Below are positions 1 through 9,117 of a stretch of DNA of 64,000 nt, piece by piece. The stretch is from Pararoseomonas baculiformis (GTDB taxonomy: Bacteria; Pseudomonadota; Alphaproteobacteria; Acetobacterales; Acetobacteraceae): the NCBI RefSeq assembly GCF_017813395.1, contig NZ_JAGIZB010000001.1, positions 372,001 to 436,000 of the forward strand, in the 5' to 3' direction. How positions within the stretch are numbered: the first letter of the stretch is position 1; the number at the start of each line of letters is the position of its first letter. The notes under the pieces were generated by a model, which saw only the letters and a program-made list of their open reading frames with translations, was not told where the DNA came from and made no database searches. The position numbers and the translations under genes are program-made.

Positions 1-461
1 GCCGGGAATTCCAGGTCCACCACCGCCGCGCCGCGCGGCTCCCCACCCGGCAGGGCCAGGCGCCGGACCCGGACGGCATGGCCGCCGCGCACGAGCAGGG
101 CGTTGCCGTGCCAGCCATGGCCCTGCGGGATGACGGAAAGCGGCACCAGCCGCAGCCCCGTGCGGCGCTCGATGCCGACCATGTCCAGCAGCCCGACCCG
201 GCGCCCGAAGCGCCGATCCGCCTCCTGCAGCGCCAGGATGTCGGCGCCGAGTTCGGCGATCACATCGGCGATGCGCGAGGGGTCAAAGCGCTTATCCAGG
301 CCGACGCATTTGTGGACATTGTAGGAGGCGACCGTCAGCGCATCCGGCGGGACCGGACCGTGATCCACAGGCAGGGCGCTGAAACGGCCTCGTAGCTCGG
401 CCATGACACGGGGCAGAGCAGTCTCTCGGCCGAGGGACGGCCGAACGAAGGCTGACATCAT
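1..461 (-). CDS. Endonuclease/exonuclease/phosphatase family protein (partial, N-terminal part)
   Basis: The reading frame runs off the left edge of the window, so only about 153 N-terminal residues are visible. They contain the opening signature of the endonuclease/exonuclease/phosphatase fold: YNVHKCVG, then a lone D, then ADILALQEADRR, whose Asn and Glu are the usual metal-binding residues. The family includes Mg-dependent nucleases and phosphodiesterases, and the substrate cannot be told from this fragment. The start is uncertain. Tandem ATGs at 461 and 458 are preceded by a weak ACAGG. ATG at 512 and ATG at 404 are also in frame. The gene lies 165 bp downstream of the cupin gene on the same strand. 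Confidence 0.75.
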   Translation of the reverse strand, partial: MMSAFVRPSLGRETALPRVMAELRGRFSALPVDHGPVPPDALTVASYNVHKCVGLDKRFDPSRIADVIAELGADILALQEADRRFGRRVGLLDMVGIERRTGLRLVPLSVIPQGHGWHGNALLVRGGHAVRVRRLALPGGEPRGAAVVDLEFP

Positions 462-626
462 CCTGTCTTCAAACCTGGACGGTGGGCGACCAGCCGCCCG
501 GGAGGAAGCCATTTGGGAATACACCGAGGTTAATCCAAGCTCGGCAGGAACGCGCGGGGTGGCGCGAGGCTGCGATGCCGGCATGCCGCCGGAGCATCTG
601 ACATTTGCGCGAGGCGGTGCGGTGCA

Positions 627-1103
627 TCACGTCCAGCCCGGCATGGGTTTTCCGTCAACCGGGTTGCAGGGCGGCGGCGGCACGGCCGCGATCCTTGCCC
701 TCACCTCCTCCAGCTCGGCGGGATCGCCGCGGCAGATATCGTATTCCGCACCGCCCGGATAAGCGCCGACCAGTTCGAAGTCCTCGCTGGCCCATTCGCG
801 GCAGTGGCCGATACCGGCCGGGATCACCACCGCATCGCCGGCACGAAGAGTGATGCTGCGCCCCTCCGGCCCGCCGAAGCGGATGCGCGCCGCGCCCTGG
901 GACACGCCCAGCGCCTCATGCGCGATGCTGTGGAAGTGATGAAAGGGAAAGACGCCGTTGGTCCATGCGTTGGACCAGCCATGCCCGGCGAAATGCGCCG
1001 TGATGGCCTCCGCACCGGCGGTCAGCACGCCACGCCAGACCACCAGCGGCCATCCTGAATTCGGGATGCCGCCGGAGGGGGCGAAGCGGTGCTGCTCAGT
1101 CAT
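627..1103 (-). CDS. YjlB-type cupin domain protein
   Basis: This is a 158-residue single-domain cupin. The metal-site stretch [14 protein letters not shown] is followed by [15 protein letters not shown] and by [14 protein letters not shown], an arrangement typical of the YjlB family of small cupins, whose substrates are unknown. I start at ATG 1103 (MTEQHRF) rather than further upstream. This ATG overlaps the ftsK stop codon in the string GATGACTGA, which suggests translational coupling, and it removes a low-complexity extension absent from the family. The C-terminus ends MPGWT. No catalytic role can be assigned from sequence. Confidence 0.8.
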   Translation of the reverse strand: MTEQHRFAPSGGIPNSGWPLVVWRGVLTAGAEAITAHFAGHGWSNAWTNGVFPFHHFHSIAHEALGVSQGAARIRFGGPEGRSITLRAGDAVVIPAGIGHCREWASEDFELVGAYPGGAEYDICRGDPAELEEVRARIAAVPPPPCNPVDGKPMPGWT

Positions 1104-3654
1104 CGACGCTGGCGCGCGCGAGCACCTCGCGCTTGCCGACATGGTTGGCCGGGCCCACCACGCCCTCGCGCTCCATCTGCTCGATCAGCTTGGCGGCGCG
1201 GTTGTAGCCGATGTTGAGGTGGCGCTGGACGAAGCTGGTGCTCGCCTTGCCCTCGCGCGTGACGAGCGCAACGGCCTGCTCGTAGAGGCCCTTCTCGCCG
1301 CCGCCATCGAAGGCCGGCATGGAGCCGCCCTCCTCCTCGTCCTCGGTTTCCGTGACCTCCTCGATATAGGCAGGCTCCCCCTGCTCCCGCAGGAAGTCCA
1401 CCACGCGCTCCACCTCCTCGTCGGAGACGAAGGGGCCGTGGACGCGGTTCACGCGGCCGCCGCCGGCCATATGCAGCATGTCGCCCTGGCCCAGCAGCTG
1501 CTCCGCGCCCTGCTCGCCCAGGATGGTGCGGCTGTCGATCTTGCTCGTCACCGCGAAGGAGATGCGCGTCGGGAAATTCGCCTTGATGGTGCCGGTGATG
1601 ACATCCACCGAGGGGCGCTGCGTGGCCATGATCACGTGGATGCCCGCGGCGCGCGCCATCTGCGCCAGGCGCTGCACGGCCGCCTCGATCTCCTTGCCCG
1701 CGACGATCATCAGGTCCGCCATCTCGTCGATGACGACGACGATCATGGGCAGGGCCTGCAGGTTCAGCGGCTGGTCCTCGAAGACCGGCTTGCCCGTCTC
1801 GGGATCGAAGCCGGTCTGCACGCGGCGCGTCAGCTGGTCGCCGCGCGTGGCGGCGGCGGTGACCTTCTCGTTGTAGCCGCCGATGTTGCGGACGCCGAGC
1901 TGGCTCATCGCCTTGTAGCGGCGCTCCATCTCGCGGACCGTCCATTTCAGCGCGCCGATCGCCTTGGGCGGTTCCGTCACCACGGGCGCGAGCAGATGCG
2001 GGATACGGTCATAGACCGAGAGCTCCAGCATCTTCGGGTCGATCATGATGAAGCGGCACTCATCCGGCCCGAAGCGGTAGAGCAGCGACAGGATCATGGT
2101 GTTGATCCCGACCGACTTGCCCGAACCGGTGGTACCCGCGATCAGCAGATGCGGCATGCGGGCGAGATCGGCCACGACAGGCGCGCCGCCAATATCCTTG
2201 CCGAGCGCGAGCGGCAGCTTGCCCGAGTTCCGGGACCAGTCCTCCGCCTCCATCATCTCGGAGAAGTAGACCATCTCGCGCTTGGCGTTCGGCATCTCGA
2301 TGCCGATCACGTTGCGGCCGGGCACGGTGGCGATACGCACGGCGAGCACGGACATGCTGCGCGCGATATCATCCGCCAGGCCGATGACGCGGGCCGACTT
2401 GGTGCCCGGCGCCGGCTCCAGCTCATAGAGCGTGACGACGGGACCGGGGCGGATATCCACGATCCGGCCGCGCACGCCGTAGTCGTCCAGCACGGATTCC
2501 AGCAGCCGCGCATTCTCCTCCAGCGCCTCGCGCGAAGGGCCGGAATCGCGGCGCGGCGGCGCGGGGGCGAGCAGCGAGAGCGGCGGCAGGCGGAACTTGC
2601 CATCATCGCCCTTCTTCACCGTCTCGCTGATCGGAAGGCGACGGGCGGGCAGCACGCGGTCGGCGATGCGCGGGGCATCCGCACGCTCCTCCTCGGCGCG
2701 CGGGGCTTCCGGCGCGGGCCGGGGGGTGCGCTTCGGCGCAGGGCGCGGGGCGGGCGCCTCCTCGGCCGCGGCATCGGCCGCGCGGAGCAGGGCGGAAAGC
2801 TGGGGGGAGGGCTCCGCGCGGCGGCGGATCAGCCCGGCCAGGGCGCCGGGCGCGCCGAGCAGCCGGGCCATGCGGCCGGGGCTGGCCTCGGGCTCCTCAT
2901 GGCGGTGGCTCAGGCGGTCCCGGGCATGGCGGGCCTCGGCGGCACGCGCGCGCGCCTCGGCACGGCGGCGCAGGATGTTGCCGGCCATGCCCCGGCTGCG
3001 GCGCGCGGCTGCGCCCCCGGCCCGGCGCCAGGAGGAGAGCGGGACAGCCAGGGCCAGCACCACGGCCACCGCGGCCATGCCGGCGATGGCCGCATTGCCG
3101 AGCACATTGCCCAGCGGGCCGAAGACGGCGCCGATCGTCTCGTCCACTGCTTCCCGCACCAGCGGGCCCATGGCGCCGCCCGGCGTGCCGCCCGGGAAGG
3201 GCGAGGGCAGCGGGCTGGCCGAAAGGGCGGCGGCCAGCAGCGGCAGCCCGGCCAGCAGCGCGGCCAGGCGCCCGGCGAAGGGCGCAAGGCCGCGATGGGT
3301 GGAAAGCCGCAGTGCCCAGGTCAGCAGGCAGGCGGCGGGCAGGATGCCGGCCCAGCCGAAGCCCTGCAGCAGCACGTCGGACACCATGGCGCCGAAGGGG
3401 CCGGCCAGGTTGGTGGGAGCGCGATTCGTCGCGGTGGAGAGAGAGGGATCGGCCGGGTTGTGGCTGGCCAGCGCCACCAGTACCGCCAGGCCGAGCAGGC
3501 CGGCGATCATGCCCAGCAGCTGCCCACCCCGCCGCTTCAGGGCGGCTTTCACCGCCGGAGAGGCAAAGCGACGGATGCCGGTGGGCGCGCCGAACGGGTT
3601 CATCCCGGGCGCCGGGGCGGCGCTGGCGGATCGGTCGGCAGATGCGCGCGGCAT
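1096..3654 (-). CDS. ftsK: DNA translocase FtsK
   Basis: FtsK is the septum-anchored ATPase that pumps chromosome termini across the division plane and activates XerCD recombination at dif. The 852-residue protein has four hydrophobic segments (about 45-65, 92-115, 122-147, 182-206), then an Ala/Pro/Arg-rich linker. The motor follows, with Walker [12 protein letters not shown] near 505 and Walker [12 protein letters not shown] near 635. The C-terminal winged helix ([20 protein letters not shown]) is the gamma domain that reads KOPS sites. I prefer ATG 3654 because GGGAAG sits just upstream; a longer frame to 3741 lacks a site and would run into the ahcY terminator. It is co-linear with the cupin gene downstream. 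Confidence 0.95.
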   Translation of the reverse strand: MPRASADRSASAAPAPGMNPFGAPTGIRRFASPAVKAALKRRGGQLLGMIAGLLGLAVLVALASHNPADPSLSTATNRAPTNLAGPFGAMVSDVLLQGFGWAGILPAACLLTWALRLSTHRGLAPFAGRLAALLAGLPLLAAALSASPLPSPFPGGTPGGAMGPLVREAVDETIGAVFGPLGNVLGNAAIAGMAAVAVVLALAVPLSSWRRAGGAAARRSRGMAGNILRRRAEARARAAEARHARDRLSHRHEEPEASPGRMARLLGAPGALAGLIRRRAEPSPQLSALLRAADAAAEEAPAPRPAPKRTPRPAPEAPRAEEERADAPRIADRVLPARRLPISETVKKGDDGKFRLPPLSLLAPAPPRRDSGPSREALEENARLLESVLDDYGVRGRIVDIRPGPVVTLYELEPAPGTKSARVIGLADDIARSMSVLAVRIATVPGRNVIGIEMPNAKREMVYFSEMMEAEDWSRNSGKLPLALGKDIGGAPVVADLARMPHLLIAGTTGSGKSVGINTMILSLLYRFGPDECRFIMIDPKMLELSVYDRIPHLLAPVVTEPPKAIGALKWTVREMERRYKAMSQLGVRNIGGYNEKVTAAATRGDQLTRRVQTGFDPETGKPVFEDQPLNLQALPMIVVVIDEMADLMIVAGKEIEAAVQRLAQMARAAGIHVIMATQRPSVDVITGTIKANFPTRISFAVTSKIDSRTILGEQGAEQLLGQGDMLHMAGGGRVNRVHGPFVSDEEVERVVDFLREQGEPAYIEEVTETEDEEEGGSMPAFDGGGEKGLYEQAVALVTREGKASTSFVQRHLNIGYNRAAKLIEQMEREGVVGPANHVGKREVLARASVDD

Positions 3655-3716
3655 GGTCTTCCCGAGCAAGAGTTGATGCAGCGGGGAAACACTACACGGC
3701 AACGCCTTGGTTTGTG

Positions 3717-3732
3717 GGCCACAGTTGTGGCC
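3717..3732. promoter_or_regulatory. 16 bp palindrome upstream of ftsK
   Basis: GGCCACAGTTGTGGCC is an inverted repeat of 7 bp arms around a GT centre. It lies 62 bp upstream of the chosen ftsK start and directly against the T-rich tail of the ahcY terminator. It could be an operator for ftsK or a second terminator hairpin; the sequence alone does not decide. Confidence 0.4.
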
Positions 3733-3764
3733 AAAATGCAAAAGGACGGCCCGATGGGCCGCCC
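3733..3764 (-). terminator. Rho-independent terminator of ahcY
   Basis: Read on the minus strand, a 9 bp stem (GGGCGGCCC / GGGCCGTCC, one G-U pair, loop ATC) is followed by TTTTGCATTTT. This is the classic intrinsic form. It lies about 67 bp past the ahcY stop and insulates ftsK from ahcY transcription. Confidence 0.8.
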
Positions 3765-3830
3765 CGTTGCACCGCTCCGTTGCACGGCGGGAAAGCGGGT
3801 GCCCCTCCTGCCCGGAGGGGCGTTGGCGCC

Positions 3831-5246
3831 TCAGTAGCGGTACTGCTCGGCCTTGAAGGGGCCCTGCTGCGGCACGCCGATATAGTCGGCCTGCTGCCGG
3901 GAGAGCTTCGTCAGCTTCGCGCCCACCTTCTCCAGGTGCAGGAAGGCCACCTTCTCATCCAGGTGCTTCGGCAGGGTGTAGACCTGCTTCCCGTAGGCCG
4001 AGCCATTGGTCCACAGCTCGATCTGCGCCAGCGTCTGGTTGGTGAAGGAGGCGGACATCACGAAGGAGGGATGGCCCGTGGCATTGCCCAGGTTCACCAG
4101 CCGGCCTTCGGAGAGCAGCGTGATCTTCTTGCCGTCGGGGAAGCGGATCTCGTCCACCTGCGGCTTGATGTTCGTCCACTGCAGGTTGCGCAGCGCCGAA
4201 ACCTGGATCTCGCTGTCGAAGTGACCGATGTTGCAGACCACGGCGCGGTTCTTCATGGCGCGCATGTGGTCGATGGTGATGATGTCCACATTTCCCGTGG
4301 CGGTGACGAAGATGTCGGCCTGCGGCGCGGCATCCTCCATCGTCACCACCTCATAGCCCTCCATCGCCGCCTGCAGCGCGCAGATCGGGTCGATCTCCGT
4401 CACCATCACGCGGCAGCCCGCGTTGCGGAGCGAGGCGGCGGAGCCCTTGCCGACATCGCCGAAGCCGGCGACGCAGGCGACCTTGCCGGCCATCATCAGG
4501 TCCGTGCCGCGGCGGATGGCATCCACCAGCGACTCGCGGCAGCCATAGAGGTTGTCGAACTTCGACTTGGTGACGCTGTCATTCACGTTGATGGCGGGGA
4601 AGAGCAGCTTGCCCTCCTTCGCCATGGCGTAGAGGCGGTGCACGCCCGTCGTCGTCTCCTCCGACACGCCCTTGATGGAAGCGGCGAGCTTCGCGAACCA
4701 GCCCGGCTTCTCGCTCAGCAGCTTCTTGATGAGGGCGAAGAAGACGGTCTCTTCCTCATTGGTGGCCTTGTCGAGGAAGGCGGTGTCGCCCTGCTCGGCG
4801 CGCAGGCCGTAATGCACCAGCAGCGTCATGTCGCCGCCATCGTCCAGCAGCAGGTTCGGCTCGCCGCCATCGGCCCATTCCAGGGTCCGCTGCACGTAGT
4901 GCCAGTAATCCTCCAGCGTCTCGCCCTTCACCGCGAAGACCGGGGTGCCGGTGGCCGCGATGGCGGCGGCGGCATGGTCCTGGGTGGAGAAGATGTTGCA
5001 CGAGGACCAGCGCACATCGGCGCCAAGCGCCTTCAGCGTCTCGATCAGCACGGCGGTCTGGATGGTCATGTGCAGGCAGCCGGCGATGCGGGCGCCCTTC
5101 AGCGGCTGGCTGTTGCCGTACTCACGGCGCGTCGCCATCAGGCCGGGCATCTCGTCCTCGGCCATCTCGATCTCCTTGCGGCCCCACTGGGCGAGGGAGA
5201 GATCGGCAACGACGTAGTCGGTCTTGGGGGGGAGGGTATCGGGCAT
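3831..5246 (-). CDS. ahcY: Adenosylhomocysteinase
   Basis: S-adenosylhomocysteine hydrolase splits SAH into adenosine and homocysteine, removing the product that inhibits methyltransferases. The protein has 471 residues, the length of the bacterial form that carries the extra internal segment. The NAD-binding loop [17 protein letters not shown] is near 258, the substrate-side segment [14 protein letters not shown] precedes it, and the C-terminus ends FKAEQYRY, the conserved tail reaching the neighbouring active site. I start at ATG 5246 ([11 protein letters not shown]), behind CCGGAGAG, instead of a longer unconserved extension. It has its own terminator and a candidate operator upstream, so it is probably a single-gene unit downstream of ptsI. 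Confidence 0.96.
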   Translation of the reverse strand: MPDTLPPKTDYVVADLSLAQWGRKEIEMAEDEMPGLMATRREYGNSQPLKGARIAGCLHMTIQTAVLIETLKALGADVRWSSCNIFSTQDHAAAAIAATGTPVFAVKGETLEDYWHYVQRTLEWADGGEPNLLLDDGGDMTLLVHYGLRAEQGDTAFLDKATNEEETVFFALIKKLLSEKPGWFAKLAASIKGVSEETTTGVHRLYAMAKEGKLLFPAINVNDSVTKSKFDNLYGCRESLVDAIRRGTDLMMAGKVACVAGFGDVGKGSAASLRNAGCRVMVTEIDPICALQAAMEGYEVVTMEDAAPQADIFVTATGNVDIITIDHMRAMKNRAVVCNIGHFDSEIQVSALRNLQWTNIKPQVDEIRFPDGKKITLLSEGRLVNLGNATGHPSFVMSASFTNQTLAQIELWTNGSAYGKQVYTLPKHLDEKVAFLHLEKVGAKLTKLSRQQADYIGVPQQGPFKAEQYRY

Positions 5247-5317
5247 GAGGGGTCGCTCTCCGGAGGTGGGGAGGCGCGTATCACGCAAAGGCGACCCGGG
5301 AAAAGGGGCCAAATGAT

Positions 5318-5333
5318 ATCAAGATATCTTTAT
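5318..5333. promoter_or_regulatory. Candidate operator of ahcY (SahR-like palindrome)
   Basis: ATCAAGATATCTTTAT is a 16 bp imperfect palindrome (one mismatched pair) in an AT-rich patch of an otherwise GC-rich gap, about 72 bp upstream of the ahcY start. From memory, ArsR-family regulators of the SAM cycle (SahR/SamR) use palindromes of this kind, with GATATC at the centre, in front of ahcY and methionine-cycle genes. The assignment is inference; no such regulator gene is in the window. Confidence 0.5.
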
Positions 5334-5340
5334 GTGCCCG

Positions 5341-7191
5341 CTACGTGCTCCGCTCTCCCGGAACGAACCCCATCACCAGTTCCTGGATCCGCTTGGGGTC
5401 GCTCTGCTCCATCACCCGCCGGGCGAAGCGGGCGCAGTCATCGATGTTGAGCGCGCGCACCATCTGCTTCACCCGCGGGATGGCGCTGGCATTCATGGAA
5501 AGGCTGCGCAGGCCGAGGCCCATGAGCAGCGGCACCAGCCGGGGATTGCCCGCCATCTCCCCGCAGACCGAAACCGGCATCCGCAGCCGCAGCGCGGCCT
5601 CGGTAGCGAACTGGATCAGGCGCAGCACGGCGGGATGCAGCGGGTCATAGAGGTGGGAAACCTCCACCTCCGCCCGGTCCACCGCCAGGGTGTACATGGC
5701 CAGGTCATTGGTGCCGATGGCGAAGAAATCCGCCTCCAGCGCGATGGCATCGGCCGCCAGGGCGGCTCCGGGCGTCTCGATCATCGCGCCCAGCACCGGC
5801 AGCTTCTCGGGCAGGGTCACGCCGCGGCGGCGCACGCGCTTGACCACGCGCTCATAGATCTCCCGCGCCTCGCGCACCTCCTCGGGGATGGTGACCATCG
5901 GCAGGAGAACCCGCACCGGTCCTAGGGCGGCCACGCGCAGGATGGCGGCGAACTGCACCTCCAGCAGCTCCGGCCGGCGCAGCAGCATGCGGATGCCGCG
6001 CAGGCCCAGCGCGGGATTCGGGCCGGCATGGAAGGGTTCCACCCCTTCGGCCAGCGCCTCCATGTCCTTCTCGCCGCCCCAGTCCAGCACGCGGATGGTC
6101 ACGCCCGCGCCATCCGTGCCCTCCACGATCTGGCGGTACGCCTCGTAATGGGCTTCCTCGTCGGGCAGGCCCTTACGGTTCATAAAGAGGAACTCGGTGC
6201 GCAGCAGCCCGATGCCCTGGGCGCCGGCCTGGGCGATCAGGGGCAGCTCCGCTGGAATCTCCAGATTGGCCTGGAGCTCCATCTCCTCCCCATCGGTCGT
6301 GACCGAGGGCAGGCGGCGCAGCTTGCCGAGGCGGGTGCGCTCCTTCGCATAGGCGGCGATCGCCTCCCGCCCCGTGGCCAGCGCCTCCCGGCCCGGGCGG
6401 ATCACGATGGTGCCGGCCCCGCCATCCAGCACGGCCTCGTCACCGCGCGCCGTGGCATTGGTCAGGCCGGGCAGGCCGAGCACGCTGGGAATGCCCAGGG
6501 CGCGCAGCATGATGGCCGTGTGGCCATCCGCCCCGCCCTCCTCCGTCGCCACACCGGCGATGCGGGAGGGATCGAGCAGCGCCGCATCCGCCGGCGTCAG
6601 CTCCTCCGCGATCAGGATCGAGCCCTCGGGCACGTCCTTGAAGGAGCGGAAGCCGGACTCCGTCAGGTTGCGCGTCAGCCGCCGCGCGATCTCATGCACC
6701 TCGCCCGCGCGGCGGCGCAGCCCGGCCTTGTCATCGTCCTTGGCGGCCAGGATGGCATTGGCGATCGCCTCCGCCTCATCCTGCACAGCGGTTTCCGCCG
6801 AAAGCAGCTCGGCCTCGATGCGCTTGCGGGCGCCGCGGATCAGCCGGCTCTCGCCCAGCATCATCACATAGGCGTCCAGCAGCGGCTCCAGCTCCTCCTG
6901 CGCTTCCTCGGGCAGGATGGCGAGGCGGGCCTTCAGCTTGCCCACCTGCTTGCGGGAGGCGGAGACGGCTTCCGCCAGGCGGGCGCGCTCGGCCTCCACC
7001 TGGCCGGCGGTGATGTTGCGGCGCGGCGCCGCGGCCGGCGCCGCATCCGTGTCGAAGACCGGCCCGATGGCGACGCCGGAGGAGATGGGGATCCCCTTGA
7101 TCACCAGCTCGCGCGCGCGGCGTCCCGTCTTGCGCGTCTCGGCCTGCTTGCCGTCCGCGGCGCGGGGTGTGCCGGGCGCCTCCGTCTTCAT
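5341..7191 (-). CDS. ptsI: Phosphoenolpyruvate-protein phosphotransferase (PTS enzyme I)
   Basis: Enzyme I takes phosphate from phosphoenolpyruvate and passes it to HPr. The 616 residues show the N-terminal HPr-binding helical region, the swivelling phosphohistidine domain with His224 in EEGGADGHTAIM, and the PEP-binding TIM barrel with GLLRTEFLFMNR and the catalytic Cys in SVCGEMAGNP. There is no N-terminal GAF domain, so it is a short EI rather than PtsP. The active-site context GADGH differs from the usual GGRTSH. I start at ATG 7191 behind CAGGAG, not at the adjacent TTG. It follows HPr by 109 bp containing a strong hairpin. No sugar permease lies nearby, so its role is probably regulatory. 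Confidence 0.93.
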   Translation of the reverse strand: MKTEAPGTPRAADGKQAETRKTGRRARELVIKGIPISSGVAIGPVFDTDAAPAAAPRRNITAGQVEAERARLAEAVSASRKQVGKLKARLAILPEEAQEELEPLLDAYVMMLGESRLIRGARKRIEAELLSAETAVQDEAEAIANAILAAKDDDKAGLRRRAGEVHEIARRLTRNLTESGFRSFKDVPEGSILIAEELTPADAALLDPSRIAGVATEEGGADGHTAIMLRALGIPSVLGLPGLTNATARGDEAVLDGGAGTIVIRPGREALATGREAIAAYAKERTRLGKLRRLPSVTTDGEEMELQANLEIPAELPLIAQAGAQGIGLLRTEFLFMNRKGLPDEEAHYEAYRQIVEGTDGAGVTIRVLDWGGEKDMEALAEGVEPFHAGPNPALGLRGIRMLLRRPELLEVQFAAILRVAALGPVRVLLPMVTIPEEVREAREIYERVVKRVRRRGVTLPEKLPVLGAMIETPGAALAADAIALEADFFAIGTNDLAMYTLAVDRAEVEVSHLYDPLHPAVLRLIQFATEAALRLRMPVSVCGEMAGNPRLVPLLMGLGLRSLSMNASAIPRVKQMVRALNIDDCARFARRVMEQSDPKRIQELVMGFVPGERST

Positions 7192-7271
7192 CAATCTGCT
7201 CCTGCCGACCGCCTGGGCGGGTTCTCAGCCCTGCCGCTGGGTCGGGTGACTGCCTCGAATTCCGACTTCCT

Positions 7272-7291
7272 CCCCGGGCCAGGACCCGGGG
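7272..7291 (-). other. Hairpin between HPr and ptsI genes
   Basis: A 7 bp all-GC stem (CCCCGGG / CCCGGGG) with a 6-nt loop sits in the HPr-ptsI gap, 10 bases past the HPr stop. It has no U-tract, so it may be a processing or partial attenuation element that sets different levels of HPr and enzyme I. Confidence 0.5.
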
Positions 7292-7300
7292 CGGCCATTC

Positions 7301-7624
7301 TCAATCCTCGTGGAACCCAGCCTCGATGAGGGCAGCCACTTCGTCCAGCGCCTCGCGCGCATCCCATCCCTCGGCCTCGAGGATGACGGTGGAGCCCTTG
7401 CCGGCCCCCAGCATCATCAGTCCCATGATCGAGCAGGCGGGCACGGTCTGGCCGTCATGGGTCACGCTCAGGGCGGAGCAGTGCTTCTCGGCCAGGGTCA
7501 CCAGCTTCGCGGCGGCGCGGGCATGCAGGCCGCGCTGGTTGCGGATCAGGATGCTCTTTCGCAGCGGCATGGGGGCGCCCTCCCGCTTCTCTGCCATGGT
7601 GGCCGGCGCGGTATTCTCGCTCAT
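7301..7624 (-). CDS. HPr family phosphocarrier protein
   Basis: HPr relays phosphate from enzyme I to EIIA. The 107 residues carry the active-site segment NQRGLHARAAAKLV with His34 and the regulatory segment CSIMGLMMLGAGKGS with Ser65. Ser65 is at the position that HPr kinase phosphorylates, which fits the hprK gene upstream. A roughly 20-residue N-terminal extension precedes the HPr fold. I start at ATG 7624, whose ATGA overlaps the EIIA stop and implies coupled translation; a longer frame to 7810 is only an open frame inside the EIIA gene. Together with EIIA it forms the core of a permease-less, signalling-type phosphotransferase chain. Confidence 0.93.
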   Translation of the reverse strand: MSENTAPATMAEKREGAPMPLRKSILIRNQRGLHARAAAKLVTLAEKHCSALSVTHDGQTVPACSIMGLMMLGAGKGSTVILEAEGWDAREALDEVAALIEAGFHED

Positions 7625-8067
7625 CGCTTCGCTCCCCCGTTCGCGGTGCCGTCTCCGCGCAGCTCGCCGGCGGTGGCCATGTATTTCCGCCCCGCATTCA
7701 CCGCATGGCTGACGGCTTCCGCCAGCGGCTCGGTCCCCCGCAAACGTGCCAGCTTCACCAGCAGCGGCAGGTTCACCCCCGCCACCACCTCCACCTGCCG
7801 GCCGCAGCAATTCTCGGGCGCGCAGGTCTTGATGGAAGCGGCGAGGTTGGAGGGGGTGCCGCCGAACATGTCGGTCAGCACCACCACCCCGTCTCCCTGG
7901 TCCACCTCGGCCACGGCCTCACGGATATCCCCGCGCCGGCCCTCCAGGTCATCCTCGGGGCCGATGCAGATCGTCGAGACATGCTTCTGGGGCCCCATGA
8001 CATGCTCCATGGCGAGGCGGAGTTCCTCGGCCAGGCGCCCATGGGTGACGATGACGAATCCGATCAT
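7621..8067 (-). CDS. PTS EIIA component, mannose family (EIIA-Man-like)
   Basis: The 148-residue single-domain EIIA has its phosphorylatable His9 in IGFVIVTHGRLAEEL and the conserved segment VVVLTDMFGGTPSNLA of the mannose (ManX) family. No EIIB, EIIC or EIID genes are present, so it cannot by itself transport sugar. In alphaproteobacteria such orphan EIIA proteins act as phosphate-state sensors together with HPr and HPr kinase. Its stop overlaps the HPr start by 4 bp. It lies 106 bp downstream of rapZ, and that gap contains a GC-rich inverted repeat without a U-tract (8139-8156). Confidence 0.92.
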   Translation of the reverse strand: MIGFVIVTHGRLAEELRLAMEHVMGPQKHVSTICIGPEDDLEGRRGDIREAVAEVDQGDGVVVLTDMFGGTPSNLAASIKTCAPENCCGRQVEVVAGVNLPLLVKLARLRGTEPLAEAVSHAVNAGRKYMATAGELRGDGTANGGAKR

Positions 8068-8173
8068 CGGTGATCCGGAGTAGCCGCCCGCGCAGGGCGG
8101 GGCTGGGCCATTTGGCTGTCAGGGGGGGTGGTCTGGGCCGCCTGCGGGGCGGCCGGCATTGTTTCGGTCATGC

Positions 8174-9082
8174 TCAGGGGCTGATATGGGGTGCGGCGGC
8201 GGCCGGTTTGAGTCGGGCGCCGTGAAAGGCCTCACGAAGGCCGAGCTCCCGGTGCAGCAGCTCCACGGGCCAGCCGCTCCGGGCGAAATGCCGGGCCAGG
8301 CGCTCGGCAGCCAGGACGGAGCGATGCTTCCCGCCCGTGCAGCCAAGCGCCACGGTCAGGTACTTCTTGCCGCCCGCCTCATAGGCCGGCAAGAGCGGGT
8401 CCAGCAGCGCCGTCATGCGCCCCCAGAATGGGCCCCACTCGGGATCCTCCTCGATATAGGCGGCCACCGGGGCGTCCCGCCCTGTCATGGGGCGGAGCTG
8501 CGGGTCGTAATGCGGGTTCCGCAGGAAGCGCAGGTCCAGCACCAGATCCGCCTCCCGCGGCAGGCCTTGCGGGTAGCCAAAGGACTGAACCGTCACGGAG
8601 AGGCCGGCAAGCCCGGCCGGGCCGTAGCGGCGCTCGATCATCCGGCGCAGCTCGGGCAGGGGCAGGCCGGAGGTGTCGATCACCCAGTCCGCCGCCGCGC
8701 GCAGCGGGGCCAGGGCCGCCTCCTCCCGCGCGATGCCATCGCCGACCCCGGCGCCCGGCACCCCCGCCGGGGCCAGGGGATGGCGGCGGCGCGTCTCGGA
8801 GTAGCGGCGCAGCAGCACCTCCTCGGAGGCATCCACGAAGATCAGTTCCGGCGCGGCGCCGCCGCGGGCACGCAACGCGTCCAGCCCGGACAGCAGCACA
8901 TGGGCGTCGAAGCCGCGCGTGCGCGTATCCATGCCGATCGCGAGCGGGCCGCCCCCAGGGCCCGCCATCAGCTCGCCCAGCATGGCAAGCGGCGGGTTGT
9001 CCACGGTCTCGTGCCCCAGATCCTCCAGCACACGCAGCACGGAGGACTTGCCGGCGCCCGAAAGCCCGGTGACCACGAGCAC
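8174..9082 (-). CDS. rapZ: RNase adapter protein RapZ
   Basis: RapZ-family proteins bind GlcN6P and small RNAs in enterobacteria; elsewhere they are conserved P-loop proteins next to PTS genes. Walker A is VVTGLSGAGKSS at the N-terminus, and the C-terminal domain has the diagnostic GCTGGKHRSV. No ATG exists at the 5' end. I use GTG 9082, which gives 302 residues beginning immediately before VVTG as in relatives, but a CTG overlapping the hprK stop at about 9120 or the GTG at 9076 are alternatives. The gene follows hprK directly and precedes EIIA and HPr, linking it to the same phosphotransfer signalling unit. Confidence 0.9.
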   Translation of the reverse strand: MLVVTGLSGAGKSSVLRVLEDLGHETVDNPPLAMLGELMAGPGGGPLAIGMDTRTRGFDAHVLLSGLDALRARGGAAPELIFVDASEEVLLRRYSETRRRHPLAPAGVPGAGVGDGIAREEAALAPLRAAADWVIDTSGLPLPELRRMIERRYGPAGLAGLSVTVQSFGYPQGLPREADLVLDLRFLRNPHYDPQLRPMTGRDAPVAAYIEEDPEWGPFWGRMTALLDPLLPAYEAGGKKYLTVALGCTGGKHRSVLAAERLARHFARSGWPVELLHRELGLREAFHGARLKPAAAAPHISP

Positions 9083-9117
9083 CGCGCGCGGCGCGGGCGA
9101 CGAGGCGAACGGGGCGC

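Noticed and set aside
958-3837. A 959-codon open frame on the plus strand, antisense to ftsK, and other frames of several hundred codons opposite maeB, mutS, glnD and the yjbH-like gene.
   Set aside because: At 70 % GC, antisense frames of real genes stay open by chance. These have no ribosome site, no family motifs and Arg/His/Ala-rich compositions typical of shadows.
5247-5340. A possible SAH or SAM riboswitch before ahcY.
   Set aside because: The leader of under 100 nt shows none of the conserved riboswitch core strings that I know, and the palindrome fits a protein operator better.
8139-8156. GC-rich inverted repeat GGCCGCC/GGCGGCC between rapZ and EIIA as a terminator.
   Set aside because: No U-tract on the coding strand and the downstream genes belong to the same block, so termination here is unlikely; kept only as a note.
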